Positions 27,905 through 36,418 of a DNA stretch of 64,000 bases are shown here, piece after piece. Numbering within the stretch: the first letter of the stretch is position 1; the number at the start of each line of letters is the position of its first letter. The position numbers and the translations under genes were made by a program. Below the pieces are notes generated by a model. The model had not been told where the DNA came from. It saw only the letters and a list, made by a program, of their open reading frames with translations, and searched no databases. Origin of the DNA: an uncultured Verrucomicrobiales bacterium. Its GTDB lineage: Bacteria > Verrucomicrobiota > Verrucomicrobiia > Verrucomicrobiales > Akkermansiaceae. The stretch lies in the NCBI GenBank assembly GCA_937969495.1, contig CALBVY010000045.1, forward strand, positions 1-64,000, in the 5' to 3' direction.

Positions 27905-28111
27905 ATGAAAAAAGTAATTAACAACCTGTCTGTCATGTCCATTCTTGCCGTGTCAGCCTTTGCCCTGAGCTCATGTGCTGCTACTAAGTCAGATTGCACC
28001 AAGGCATGCTGTGGCTCTGCGAAAGCGGATAAGTCAAGCTGTGCTACAAAATGCTGCGCTAAAAAGTCCTGTGACACCGGAGCAGTTAAGTGTGGTACTA
28101 AAAAGCACTAG
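27905..28111 (+). CDS. Small Cys-rich lipoprotein, probably metal-binding
   Basis: The 68-residue protein starts at the ATG at 27905. The 16 residues before it in the track are not signal-like. A signal peptide ends in the lipobox 'ALSSC', and the mature part is nearly all Lys, Ser and Cys pairs ('CTKACCGS', 'CATKCCAKKSC'). Ten Cys in under 50 mature residues resembles metallothionein-like sequestration at the membrane surface. It follows the HMA gene by 175 bp and ends before a strong terminator. No known family was recognised. Confidence 0.72.
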   Translation: MKKVINNLSVMSILAVSAFALSSCAATKSDCTKACCGSAKADKSSCATKCCAKKSCDTGAVKCGTKKH

Positions 28112-28139
28112 TCGGCGCTTCGTTTGAACGATTAATCAG

Positions 28140-28179
28140 ACTCGGCAGTAGAACGATGTGTTCTCTGCCGAGTTTTTTT
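28140..28179 (+). terminator. Rho-independent terminator after the Cys-rich lipoprotein
   Basis: ACTCGGCAG pairs with CTGCCGAGT, extended by AGAAC/GTTCT around a short loop, followed by seven T. It separates the metal-binding genes from ribF. Confidence 0.85.
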
Positions 28180-28249
28180 GTCTTCCCATCTGTCTACTCT
28201 GACGCGATGACTGCGGTGCGGTGAATTTGTTTCACCATGATACATAGGT

Positions 28250-29176
28250 ATGCATACGATCCATAGTCTCGAAGAAATCAAGTCCATCACTAGGGGATTA
28301 CACATTGCCCTTGGCGTCTTCGATGGTGTTCACATCGGTCACCAGGCTGTGATTAAATCGGTGGTGGATGCCGCTCAGCTGGATGGGGGGTGCGCTGGAG
28401 TGTTGACCTTTGACCCTCATCCTATTCAGGTGCTTGCGCCGCATGTAGCACCTAGGCGCATACTGGCTTCCCTGCAGCATAAGGAAGAATTATTATCTGA
28501 TCTTGGTATTGATTTTCTGTTAGTTATTCCTTTTACAGAAGATTTTGCAAAGCTGGATGCAGGATGTTTTCTGAAGAGTCTGAATGAGGCATGCCATGAG
28601 CTGCGAACTTTAGCGATGGGTGAAGACTGGAAATTTGGCAATCAGCGTGGCGGTGATGTTAGCTTGTTGAAAACCTTTGGAGCGCAGCACGAGATCGAGA
28701 TCAAGGCGATAGGTGCTGTTATGTTAGATGGGGAAAGGGTAAGCAGCACGAGGATTAGACAAGCTCTCCGTGATGGTAATTTAGATTCTGCTGCTGCTAT
28801 GTTAGGGCGTGAATATAAAGTGCTCGGGACGGTGGTGGAGGGGAGGAAGCTAGGAAGGGAGTTAGGATTCCCCACGGCAAACCTCCGGGTTCATAATGAG
28901 CAACTTCCGCCAGATGGTGTTTGGGCTGTTGATGTGACCTTGGATGATGGCTCTGTCTTTCGAGGTGCAGGAAACCTGGGTGTGAGACCTACCGTGGAGG
29001 GAGAAGAAGGCAGAAAGCTTTTGGAGGTTCATTTACTCGATTATCAGGGGGATCTTTACGGCAGAGATATGGTGGTGCATTTCCTAAAGCACGTTCGAAA
29101 TGAGCAGAGATTTGAGAGCCTGGATGAGCTGAAGGCGCAGATTCGGCGTGATGTGAAAATGTGCCGTGCCACCTGA
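28250..29176 (+). CDS. ribF: Bifunctional riboflavin kinase / FAD synthetase
   Basis: The 308-residue protein has an N-terminal FMN adenylyltransferase domain ('ALGVFDGVHIGHQAVI', 'LTFDPHP', 'SSTRIRQALRDGNLDSA') and a C-terminal flavokinase domain starting near residue 190 ('GRKLGRELGFPTANLR', 'FRGAGNLGVRPTV'). It converts riboflavin to FMN and FAD in the cytoplasm. The length is normal and it appears to be transcribed alone. Confidence 0.95.
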   Translation: MHTIHSLEEIKSITRGLHIALGVFDGVHIGHQAVIKSVVDAAQLDGGCAGVLTFDPHPIQVLAPHVAPRRILASLQHKEELLSDLGIDFLLVIPFTEDFAKLDAGCFLKSLNEACHELRTLAMGEDWKFGNQRGGDVSLLKTFGAQHEIEIKAIGAVMLDGERVSSTRIRQALRDGNLDSAAAMLGREYKVLGTVVEGRKLGRELGFPTANLRVHNEQLPPDGVWAVDVTLDDGSVFRGAGNLGVRPTVEGEEGRKLLEVHLLDYQGDLYGRDMVVHFLKHVRNEQRFESLDELKAQIRRDVKMCRAT

Positions 29177-29263
29177 GGGGAGGTATTTTTTAAACGTCTT
29201 TTGGTGATAACGCATTGACCTGAGACACTGGCTGTGGCTAGTAAATGCAGCTTCTTTTTTACT

Positions 29264-30250
29264 ATGAATCCACCTATCACAGTCTCCGTTACAGGTGCAG
29301 CCGGTCAGATCGGCTACGCACTTCTTTTCCGTATCGCATCCGGTGCCATGTTTGGCCCTGATCAACCCGTTAACTTGCGTTTGATTGAAATTGAGCCTGG
29401 TATGAAGGCTCTTCAGGGAGTGATGATGGAACTTGATGATTGTGCGTTTCCTTTACTTAGTGACGTAGTAGCTACCAGTGATCTCAATGAAGGTTTTAAA
29501 GGGGCTAACTGGGCATTACTGGTAGGTTCTGTACCTCGTAAAGCGGGTATGGAAAGAGCGGATCTACTTAATATCAATGGTAAAATATTTACCGGACAAG
29601 GGCAGGCTATTGCCGCTAACGCTGCTGATGATGTCAGAGTGCTGGTAGTTGGTAATCCATGTAATACCAATGCTCTGATCGCCATGAATAATGCTGAAGG
29701 CGTGCCCAATGATCGCTTTTTTGCGATGACTCGTCTGGATGAAAATCGTGCCAAATCTCAGCTCGCTGCGAAAGCTGGGGTGCATAACCGTGATGTCACC
29801 AACATGTGTATCTGGGGGAACCATTCAGCCACGCAGTATCCAGACTATACCAACGCAAAAATCAACCATGCCCCTGTAACTGATGCTATTTCTGATACGG
29901 ACTGGCTTCAGGGAGACTTTATTACCACCGTCCAGCAGCGTGGTGCTGCGATTATTGCCGCTCGTGGTGCTTCTTCTGCTGCGTCCGCTGCCAATGGTGT
30001 GGTGGACACTGTCCGTAGCTTAACCACGCCTACTCCAGAAGGTGATTGGACCAGTGTAGCAGTTTGTTCAGATGGCTCATACGGTATTGATGCAGGATTA
30101 ATCGCCTCCATGCCTATTCGTGTGGATGCAGATGGCCGGTGGGATATCGTCCCAGGAGTTAAGCTCGATGAGTTTTCACGTGAAAAAGTAGACGCCTCTG
30201 TGCAAGAACTTCGTGATGAGCGTGATGCTGTATCAAGCTTGTTGGGATAA
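29264..30250 (+). CDS. mdh: Malate dehydrogenase (NAD-type, MDH group)
   Basis: From the ATG at 29264 the protein is 328 residues. The track start at 29234 is a GTG with an unrelated leader. The NAD loop '[19 protein letters not shown]' is of the cytosolic/actinobacterial MDH type. '[15 protein letters not shown]', '[11 protein letters not shown]', '[17 protein letters not shown]' and the catalytic His in '[12 protein letters not shown]' are all present. It oxidises malate to oxaloacetate in the citric acid cycle. Confidence 0.95.
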   Translation: MNPPITVSVTGAAGQIGYALLFRIASGAMFGPDQPVNLRLIEIEPGMKALQGVMMELDDCAFPLLSDVVATSDLNEGFKGANWALLVGSVPRKAGMERADLLNINGKIFTGQGQAIAANAADDVRVLVVGNPCNTNALIAMNNAEGVPNDRFFAMTRLDENRAKSQLAAKAGVHNRDVTNMCIWGNHSATQYPDYTNAKINHAPVTDAISDTDWLQGDFITTVQQRGAAIIAARGASSAASAANGVVDTVRSLTTPTPEGDWTSVAVCSDGSYGIDAGLIASMPIRVDADGRWDIVPGVKLDEFSREKVDASVQELRDERDAVSSLLG

Positions 30251-30305
30251 TCTCGGTGGCGCACTCTGCATGGGGTAAAAACTTGCCTCATCGATGTGAA
30301 ATAGT

Positions 30306-30896
30306 ATGTTTATCTTTATGAATGGCCTTGCCATAGCACTTTTGATGTTGCTCTCCCTAGCATCATCTATTTCCTCGGTAAATGCTGAGGGGATGAAAAT
30401 TGCGTCTGTAGATGTTAGGAAGGTATTTAGCGGATGGGAATATGCAGCGGAGGTCGAAGCGAAGCTGGAAAAAAAACGACAGGCTCTTGAGGAGGACAAC
30501 AAGGATCGTTTAGCCGTGATTGAGCAGTATGAGCTGGAACGCAATGAAGTTTATCAGGCGTTTCAGGCAAAACGTGACTCAGTTAGCGTTGAGGAAAAGG
30601 CGAAGTTTCACAGTGAGTTGATGGAACTGCGTAGAAATGCCTTTGCCCTCGAAGAAAATCGACGGAATTTTTATGTAAAAGCGAAGCAGAATCTAGACCG
30701 TGAAGGAGCCATTCAATCAAGGCTCATGCTCGATCAGATTACGGAAGTGATCCAGGCATATGCACAGGCTGAAAGCTATGACATGGTCATCGAGATGGGT
30801 GGCCATACCACACAGCATCTTCCTTTTTTCCTACACCTTGATCATGCGGAAGATATTACGCAAGTGATCATCAAGCGCCTTAACGGCACAGAGTAG
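30306..30896 (+). CDS. OmpH/Skp-family periplasmic protein (copy 1)
   Basis: The 196-residue protein has a signal-like N-terminus ending near 'SSVNAEG', then '[25 protein letters not shown]', a long charged coiled coil ('[21 protein letters not shown]') and a C-terminal strand region. This is the Skp chaperone plan, which holds unfolded outer-membrane proteins in the periplasm. It sits 38 bp before lpxD, as skp does in many Gram-negatives, though bamA is not adjacent. Two further paralogs are at 60956 and 61744. Confidence 0.82.
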   Translation: MFIFMNGLAIALLMLLSLASSISSVNAEGMKIASVDVRKVFSGWEYAAEVEAKLEKKRQALEEDNKDRLAVIEQYELERNEVYQAFQAKRDSVSVEEKAKFHSELMELRRNAFALEENRRNFYVKAKQNLDREGAIQSRLMLDQITEVIQAYAQAESYDMVIEMGGHTTQHLPFFLHLDHAEDITQVIIKRLNGTE

Positions 30897-30934
30897 CGGC
30901 TCGTCATTTTTTTCAACATACTACCTACTTATAT

Positions 30935-31978
30935 ATGCACCTGACATTGGATGATCTTGTCTCACTCACCGGGGGACGGCTTGTTCGTTCTCAGAATGCA
31001 GAAAATGAGGGGCTCTTTTCCGGAGTAGCATCATTGGATGAGGCTGGAGTAGATGAGGTTTCTTTTTTAGGGAACGAAAAGTATTACCAAGATTTTCTGA
31101 GCACTACTGCTGGAGTTGTTCTTATCCCTCCCGGGGTGCCAGAGCAGCCCGCCTCAGCTGCATTAATCGAGGTGGAGAATCCCTCACTAGCATTTGGAGC
31201 AGTGGTGAAAAAGCTGATGACCAGTCACCGTAAATTTGAATCAGGTATTCAAGCTGGCGCCCATGTAGCAGAGGGTGTGCAGCTAGATGCTGCCAAAGTT
31301 TCTGTGAAAACAGGAGCCGTCATTGAGGCTGGAGCAAGTATAGGTGATGGCACAGAGATTGGTGCCGGAGTAGTGGTATGTGCAGATGCTGTAATCGGTG
31401 AGAACTGCATTCTGTATGCCAATTCCACGGTGCGTGAACGGTGTGTGTTAGGAAATAATGTGGTACTTCAGCCTGGTGCAGTGATCGGCTCAGATGGCTA
31501 TGGTTACACGCTGGTGGATGGTCGCCATGAGACCATTGATCAAGTAGGAATTGTTGTCTTAGAAGATGACGTAGAAATAGGAGCAAACTCTACCATCGAT
31601 CGTGCCCGATTTGGAAAAACAGTGATCGGGGAGGGGACCAAAGTTGATAACCTCGTCCAGATTGCGCACAATGTGCGCATTGGTAAGCACTGCCTCGTGG
31701 TTGCTCAGTGTGGGCTAGCTGGTAGCACACAGGTTGGAGATTACGTTACATTTGCAGCTCAATCAGGAACAGCTGGGCATGTCAAAGTGCACGATCAGGC
31801 TATTCTAACGGCCCGTGCCGTGGCTTTTAAAGACTTAGAAGGTGATGCTGTCTATATGGGGATGCCCGCGCGTCCCATCAAGGAGGAGCAGAAAAAAATG
31901 GCTCTCCAGTCACGCTTACCAAAGCTTGTGGCACAAGTGAAAGAGCTTCAGCGCAGGCTAGATGCCCTTGGGGAATAG
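30935..31978 (+). CDS. lpxD: UDP-3-O-(3-hydroxyacyl)glucosamine N-acyltransferase
   Basis: The 347-residue protein has an N-terminal uridine-binding-like domain ('[14 protein letters not shown]') followed by a left-handed beta-helix of hexapeptide repeats ('[18 protein letters not shown]', '[16 protein letters not shown]', '[17 protein letters not shown]', '[15 protein letters not shown]' with the catalytic His) and a C-terminal helix. It adds the second acyl chain in lipid A synthesis. The length is close to E. coli LpxD. Confidence 0.94.
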   Translation: MHLTLDDLVSLTGGRLVRSQNAENEGLFSGVASLDEAGVDEVSFLGNEKYYQDFLSTTAGVVLIPPGVPEQPASAALIEVENPSLAFGAVVKKLMTSHRKFESGIQAGAHVAEGVQLDAAKVSVKTGAVIEAGASIGDGTEIGAGVVVCADAVIGENCILYANSTVRERCVLGNNVVLQPGAVIGSDGYGYTLVDGRHETIDQVGIVVLEDDVEIGANSTIDRARFGKTVIGEGTKVDNLVQIAHNVRIGKHCLVVAQCGLAGSTQVGDYVTFAAQSGTAGHVKVHDQAILTARAVAFKDLEGDAVYMGMPARPIKEEQKKMALQSRLPKLVAQVKELQRRLDALGE

Positions 31979-32007
31979 TCCTCTCGGTAAAGTTATTGCG
32001 GCTGTAG

Positions 32008-32194
32008 GTTAAATCCAGATTATACATTTAGATTTTCAGAAATATCGACATCTCTTCAAACACAAACTCGTCCACCAATTTTTCAATTTACCGATGAAGT
32101 GACATCAGTTTTCATTGAAAAAAAGGAGCTAAGAACTTATACTGATAGATCTGACAAGCACCCCCTTCAAAATCCACTGCCATCATCTGGATCT
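32008..32194 (-). repeat. MITE-like palindromic element, long form (copy C-D)
   Basis: The ends ATCCAGATTAT (32013-32023) and ATCATCTGGAT (32182-32192) form an 11-bp inverted repeat with one mismatch. Read on the minus strand, the left end contains TGGATTTTGAAGG, also found in the copy at 63576. The right end (TCTAAAT, ATCTGGAT, TTAA) matches the copies at 50230 and 63576. The 140-bp interior contains no gene. This looks like a non-autonomous mobile element whose shorter relatives lost the middle. Confidence 0.5.
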
Positions 32195-32274
32195 ACTCGA
32201 GGCCGTGGAGTTGAAAATTTAGAGAGAATAGTTAGATCGTGACAAGTAAGCAAGCTCTTGTTCATAATTTCCAT

Positions 32275-32493
32275 ATGAACATTGAAATTGAATATTGCGA
32301 GCAGTGAAACTACCGTCCTGAGGCTGACCGTGTGTCGGCTGAGATTGAACAAGCGACTGGGCAAAAAGTAACCCTCATCGGTGGAGGAGGGGGTATTTTT
32401 GAAATCCGCAAAGATGGAAAATTACTGTGGAAAAAAGAACGAGGTGGCGCATTTCCTGCAGATGGTGAGGGTGCGGCTTTGTTTGAAGGTTAG
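32275..32493 (+). CDS. SelW/Rdx-family selenoprotein with in-frame UGA (Sec) in a CxxU motif
   Basis: The ORF track misses this gene because TGA at 32305-32307 falls in frame. Reading it as selenocysteine gives 72 residues from the ATG at 32275 to TAG at 32491. It begins 'MNIEIEYCEQUNYRPEA' and continues with 'TLIGGGGGIFEIRKDGKLLW' and 'GGAFPADGE'. This is the SelW/Rdx thioredoxin-like pattern: an N-terminal strand, CxxC/CxxU, 'GGxFEIxxDGxLLW' and a C-terminal 'GxFP'. The Cys forms of the family read CxQCNY at the same place, so U replaces the second Cys of the redox pair. A SECIS-like hairpin lies 15 bases downstream. The in-frame GTG at 32239 is an alternative start. A redox role is inferred for the family. 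sel genes must lie elsewhere. Confidence 0.85.
32305..32339 (+). promoter_or_regulatory. Sec UGA codon with bacterial SECIS-like hairpin
   Basis: After the UGA (32305-32307), GCTGAC (32323-32328) pairs with GTCGGC (32334-32339) around the loop CGTGT. That gives six pairs, one of them a wobble pair. The loop begins 21 bases after the UGA and has G as its second base, both inside the ranges known for bacterial SelB-binding elements. The hairpin lies in coding sequence, as bacterial SECIS elements do. Confidence 0.7.
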
Positions 32494-32569
32494 AAAGTTA
32501 CAAGGCTAGCGGATTTGTCACCTTGGCAAATACTCGTCAGGCTATCAATTTTCAGCTTATCAATGGATT

Positions 32570-33553
32570 TTAAGGCACTGGCACACGTGATAAAATACGG
32601 TCGATCAATGTGTCAGTGGTAATATCTTCTGCTTCTGCTTCGTAACTGGGGAGAATACGGTGGCGTAGGACATCGTGTGCGAGATCTTTGATGTCTTGCG
32701 GAGTTACGAAGGAGCGGCTAGCCATGAAGGCTCTTGCGCGAGCGGCGAGAGCGAGGTTGATGGTAGCGCGGGGTGATGCTCCGGCGCGGATGAGGTTCTT
32801 TAATCCTGTGTCTACCTTAGCAGGGAAGCGTGTGGTGTGGACAAGTTCGACGATGTATTTTCTTACGGCGGGATCAATGTAGACGGAGTTCACTAGTTCG
32901 ATACTACGTGCGATGGTGGCTGCATCTACCACTGGAGATGTTTCGTAGATGGGTGCGGAGGTGGCCATGCGATCGAGAATAGTTAGCTCATCTTCGCGGC
33001 TGGGGTAAGAGACAGTGACCTTGAGGAGAAAGCGGTCTAGCTGCGCCTCTGGTAGCTGGTAGGTTCCTTCTTGATCGATTGGGTTTTGGGTAGCCAGGAC
33101 GAGGAAAGGGTCTGGTAGTTTATAAGTGGTGTCACCGATGGTGACTTGACGCTCTTGCATGGCTTCCAGTAGGGCGGACTGCACCTTGGCTGGAGCGCGG
33201 TTAATTTCATCAGCTAAGACGATGTTGCTAAAGATGGGACCTAATTTTGCGGAGAATGTAGATTCACGTGGGTTATAAATCATCGTGCCGATCAGGTCTG
33301 AGGGCAGAAGATCGGGAGTAAACTGGATCCGAGAAAAATCTGACTGCAAACAGCCTGAAAGAGCTTTGATAGCAAGTGTTTTAGCGAGACCTGGGACGCC
33401 TTCTAACAAGATGTGACTTTTGCACAGAAGTCCCACGATGAGCCTATCCACAAGATCCTCTTGTCCTACAAGGACTTTGGCCATTTCTTCTTTGACGAAT
33501 GGGATCCACTGGCAAGATGAGGCGATGTTATCTGAAAGTTCTTCGGTATTCAT
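32570..33553 (-). CDS. MoxR-family AAA+ ATPase
   Basis: About 327 residues from the ATG at 33553. The track adds 14 residues upstream. It has Walker A 'EGVPGLAKTLAIKAL', Walker B 'VLADEINRAP', sensor 'LATQNPIDQEGTYQLPEAQLDRF' and the C-terminal lid ('GASPRATINLALAARARAF'). MoxR ATPases act as chaperones that insert metals or cofactors or activate enzymes, usually beside DUF58 and VWA-domain genes. None is seen here, so its partner is unknown. It is single-gene and divergent from the selenoprotein region. Confidence 0.92.
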   Translation of the reverse strand: MNTEELSDNIASSCQWIPFVKEEMAKVLVGQEDLVDRLIVGLLCKSHILLEGVPGLAKTLAIKALSGCLQSDFSRIQFTPDLLPSDLIGTMIYNPRESTFSAKLGPIFSNIVLADEINRAPAKVQSALLEAMQERQVTIGDTTYKLPDPFLVLATQNPIDQEGTYQLPEAQLDRFLLKVTVSYPSREDELTILDRMATSAPIYETSPVVDAATIARSIELVNSVYIDPAVRKYIVELVHTTRFPAKVDTGLKNLIRAGASPRATINLALAARARAFMASRSFVTPQDIKDLAHDVLRHRILPSYEAEAEDITTDTLIDRILSRVPVP

Positions 33554-33632
33554 TGAGTGATACAGGTATTGTCTAGAGGAACGGAGTTCGCGCAACGTCG
33601 AATGTGTAATAAATTTCGGCTGAAAGGTAGTC

Positions 33633-34889
33633 TTAGGATTTCTCCAGAGCCTTGAGTGCTTTTAAACGCACCAGCATTGGAGGGTGTGAGTAATCGAGGA
33701 ATACTGGCAGTGCATGAGGTGTTAGATTCGACAAATTATCGGCAGAAAGTTTTTTCAGTGCAGTGATGAGGTGGTTGGGCGTCCCTTGGATTTCGGCAGC
33801 ATAGGCATCTGCTTCAAATTCATGTTTGCGGCTGGAGATATTGCCAAATACAGAGAGGATTTTACTCACTGGGGAGAAGAGAAGCATAAAGAAAACCAGC
33901 CCTGCGTAAGTGGAAATTTGATTAACCCCAAAGGCATCAAACAGCTCACGAGCAAAGCTACTGGACTGATCTGTGACTAAGCCTAGAATGAAGAAAACAG
34001 CAGCGGTCTGGATAAAAGAGAACACCATACGCTGGATGATATGTTTCTTTTTAAAATGACCTACCTCATGAGCTAAAATTCCTAAAAGCTCGTCGACTTC
34101 ATGATTTTCTATCAACGTGTCAAAGAGAGCGATTTTTTTACGTTTCCCAAATCCGGTGAAAAAAGCGTTAGATTTGGTGGAGCGTTTTGAGCCATCCATG
34201 ACGTAAATTTCCGTGAGGGGGAAATCACACTTTTCGGACATTTCCTGAATCCGTGATTTCAACTCTCCATCTTGCATGGGTTCAAATTTATTAAAAAGAG
34301 GGAGGATATAGGTGGGGGCGAGGTAGGTCATTAACAGCTGGAACGCGGTGAATGCTAGCCAAGCCCATAGCCAAGCGTGATCGACTGCTCCAAAAATCCA
34401 CAGCACCATCGCGAGTAGTGGGATACCGAGGATGGCAGCTAGTAATAAGCCTTTGATTTGATCGATTACAAAAGTCTTAGGGGTGGTTTTATTGAAGCCA
34501 AAACGTTCCTCAATGATAAAGGTGTCATAAATTTGGAAGGGAAGACTTAGTAATGTGTTTCCGAGAAATAGAATACCGATGAATAGGATACCTGTCAGCG
34601 TGCTATTCCATCCGAAACTACGGAGCCAGTCATCGAGAAAGCCAAAGCCTCCTAAGAACCAAAATACTAAAAGTAAGGTTAGGCTGTAAGTGGCGGTAAT
34701 AATCCCGTAGCGCTCAGAGACACGGGTGTATTCTTGAGATTTAGCATATTTCTCATCATCATAGACGCCTTTAAATTCCTCGGGTAGCTGAGGACTGAGA
34801 GCCTTGAGGTTTAACAAAGACGCAATGAGGTCTAAGTTCCAAAGGCAGAAAAGGGCAATGACGATAAAAATCGCGGTCGAATTATCCAT
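33633..34889 (-). CDS. M48-family membrane zinc metalloprotease (Ste24/CAAX protease-like)
   Basis: About 418 residues from the ATG at 34889. The track start is 12 codons earlier. There are several membrane helices in the first 200 residues ('STAIFIVIALFCLWNLDLIA', 'GILFIGILFLGNTLLSLPFQ'). The zinc motif HEVGH is followed by 'FKKKH', and the third ligand region is 'HEFEADAYAAEIQGTPNHL'. 'SKRSTKSNAFFTGFGKRKK' and the overall plan match Ste24-type CAAX endopeptidases. In bacteria these act in membrane protein quality control. It is divergent from the lipoprotein gene at 34999. Confidence 0.92.
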   Translation of the reverse strand: MDNSTAIFIVIALFCLWNLDLIASLLNLKALSPQLPEEFKGVYDDEKYAKSQEYTRVSERYGIITATYSLTLLLVFWFLGGFGFLDDWLRSFGWNSTLTGILFIGILFLGNTLLSLPFQIYDTFIIEERFGFNKTTPKTFVIDQIKGLLLAAILGIPLLAMVLWIFGAVDHAWLWAWLAFTAFQLLMTYLAPTYILPLFNKFEPMQDGELKSRIQEMSEKCDFPLTEIYVMDGSKRSTKSNAFFTGFGKRKKIALFDTLIENHEVDELLGILAHEVGHFKKKHIIQRMVFSFIQTAAVFFILGLVTDQSSSFARELFDAFGVNQISTYAGLVFFMLLFSPVSKILSVFGNISSRKHEFEADAYAAEIQGTPNHLITALKKLSADNLSNLTPHALPVFLDYSHPPMLVRLKALKALEKS

Positions 34890-34998
34890 ACGGTGGATGG
34901 TCAGTAGCCCAGAAGTATTAGTCAATGGCCAATGGCATCTAAAAATGGTGACTTTTCAGAATGGCGAGACCATCTTAGTCTTTAAGCAACCACTCCAT

Positions 34999-35652
34999 AT
35001 GAAGAAATTTTACTTATCAGCCGCCATTATCTCACTGTGTCTTAGTTCTTGCGGTCATATTTACACCAAGAGCCATTCGTATCAGAAGAGCGCCACGGTG
35101 AGCATCAATGGTGCGAGCGTAGGGAGCGCGGTAAAGCCAGAGGGTGGGAAAGGAGGCTTTAGCATGTCTGCGATGGTTTATATGGCTGGAGCCGCCACGC
35201 TGGATGGTCCGTTTCGATGGAGAATAGAAGCAGAGGGTAAAGAGGGTCTGCATCAGTCACTGAAAGTGCATCGGGTCAAAGTCATTACTAGCAAGACGAA
35301 GCGTAGTGAGTGGTATCCCAGCCAATATTTAGGTGAATCTGTGCCCTTTAAGACATATCGCAAGGAGCCAGGCAAGGTCTTTGCCAATTTTCAAATTCAA
35401 GGAAAGCTTAAAGTTTACCCACGGACTGATGGAGATATCACCATCATTGCTGATATTTCCGTTACCTCGACAGAAAAAACAGAGCGGCGGCAGGTTCGGT
35501 TTAAGTTAGCCTCAGGTACTCAGAAAGATTTAAAATTTATTAATCTCCCTGCGGAAATCATCAAAGGCTCAAGAAAAGATCCCCGTGAATGGGAGTGGGG
35601 TGCATGGCCAGTGCAGGAATCAACATGGAGAGATGATTATCGTTACTACTAG
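34999..35652 (+). CDS. Predicted lipoprotein of unknown function
   Basis: I start the gene at the ATG at 34999, because the track's 65-residue upstream extension overlaps the divergent protease gene. The 217-residue product has a signal peptide with lipobox 'CLSSC', then a beta-rich domain with 'ATVSINGASVGSAVKPEGG' and 'FANFQIQGKLKVYPRTDGD', ending in a Trp/Arg-rich tail ('REWEWGAWPVQE'). No family was recognised. It ends exactly against the convergent sulfotransferase gene. Confidence 0.65.
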   Translation: MKKFYLSAAIISLCLSSCGHIYTKSHSYQKSATVSINGASVGSAVKPEGGKGGFSMSAMVYMAGAATLDGPFRWRIEAEGKEGLHQSLKVHRVKVITSKTKRSEWYPSQYLGESVPFKTYRKEPGKVFANFQIQGKLKVYPRTDGDITIIADISVTSTEKTERRQVRFKLASGTQKDLKFINLPAEIIKGSRKDPREWEWGAWPVQESTWRDDYRYY

Positions 35653-36357
35653 TTAGTCAAATGTGTAACCGAGGAGATCAATATCTCGCTGGTAGAGTGA
35701 TGAGACATAGCTGATGCTTTCCTCATCGTAGTATTCTTGCCAGCTATCGTAAGAAGGTATTTTGAGAGCGCCGATTTTTTCTAGCAATACAAAGAGTATT
35801 TCCTTCGATTTTGCATGTTTGAATGAGGAGTCTTTTTTAGAGATATTCACATGAGGGATTTGCGTCTGGGGCATACCTATTTTTTGACATACTTGATTAA
35901 ATCCATTTTGCAGGTCTTCAAAATAAATGATGTGATTGGTAAGTAAAACATCGTTGTCCGTATAGATAAAATCGCTTTGTGGCCTTACAAACCAATGTTT
36001 CTTATGGGATATTTTTTTCTCGAATTTTTTGAACAAAAAAGTTTTGAAATCACATTTTCTGTCAAAACGGAGGAATTTATAAAGTGATACCATTCTACTC
36101 CAAGGATTCCTAACAATGCAGAATTTAAAGTAATCATCGAACATCTCCTGCGTGAGGTAATGATAGCGAGTATACTCTTCTGCTCTGAGGTGACAAAGTC
36201 GTGGAGGCCCAAGTTCTGGGTGGCTGTTTTTACCTAGCAAAAGGGGGGCGCGGGTTTTCCATGTTAGGCCTAGGGACTTTATAAATAAGTGCTCAATACT
36301 CATTCCTGCATTTTTAGGAATATGAATAAAGACACATTTATTTCTGTGGCTGATCAT
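35653..36357 (-). CDS. Sulfotransferase family 2-like protein
   Basis: The 234-residue protein has a 5' PAPS-binding segment 'CVFIHIPKNAGMSIEHLF' and a 3' phosphate segment 'FCIVRNPWSRMVSLYKFLRF'. Both are typical of Golgi-type/HNK-1 sulfotransferases, which move sulfate from PAPS to carbohydrate. The middle and C-terminus are Lys/Phe-rich and the coding sequence is clearly more AT-rich than its neighbours, which suggests recent transfer. The acceptor is unknown, with an exopolysaccharide likely. It converges on the lipoprotein at 34999 with no gap. Confidence 0.85.
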   Translation of the reverse strand: MISHRNKCVFIHIPKNAGMSIEHLFIKSLGLTWKTRAPLLLGKNSHPELGPPRLCHLRAEEYTRYHYLTQEMFDDYFKFCIVRNPWSRMVSLYKFLRFDRKCDFKTFLFKKFEKKISHKKHWFVRPQSDFIYTDNDVLLTNHIIYFEDLQNGFNQVCQKIGMPQTQIPHVNISKKDSSFKHAKSKEILFVLLEKIGALKIPSYDSWQEYYDEESISYVSSLYQRDIDLLGYTFD

Positions 36358-36418
36358 CTGTTTTACTATTTTAAGCTCTTAGGGTATTCATAGTTAGATC
36401 GCTAGATAAAGCCTCTAT

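Noticed and set aside
28298-28875. Minus-strand ORFs opposite ribF
   Set aside because: They lack coding character and overlap a fully recognisable RibF.
32100-32210. Possible tRNA-Sec (selC), prompted by CCTTCAAAATCC near the selenoprotein gene
   Set aside because: No acceptor stem, T-loop or long variable arm can be formed around it. The sequence is better explained as part of the dispersed repeat.
32167-32364. Minus-strand ORF of 65 residues after lpxD
   Set aside because: It overlaps the SelW-like gene on the opposite strand and the repeat, and shows no family features.
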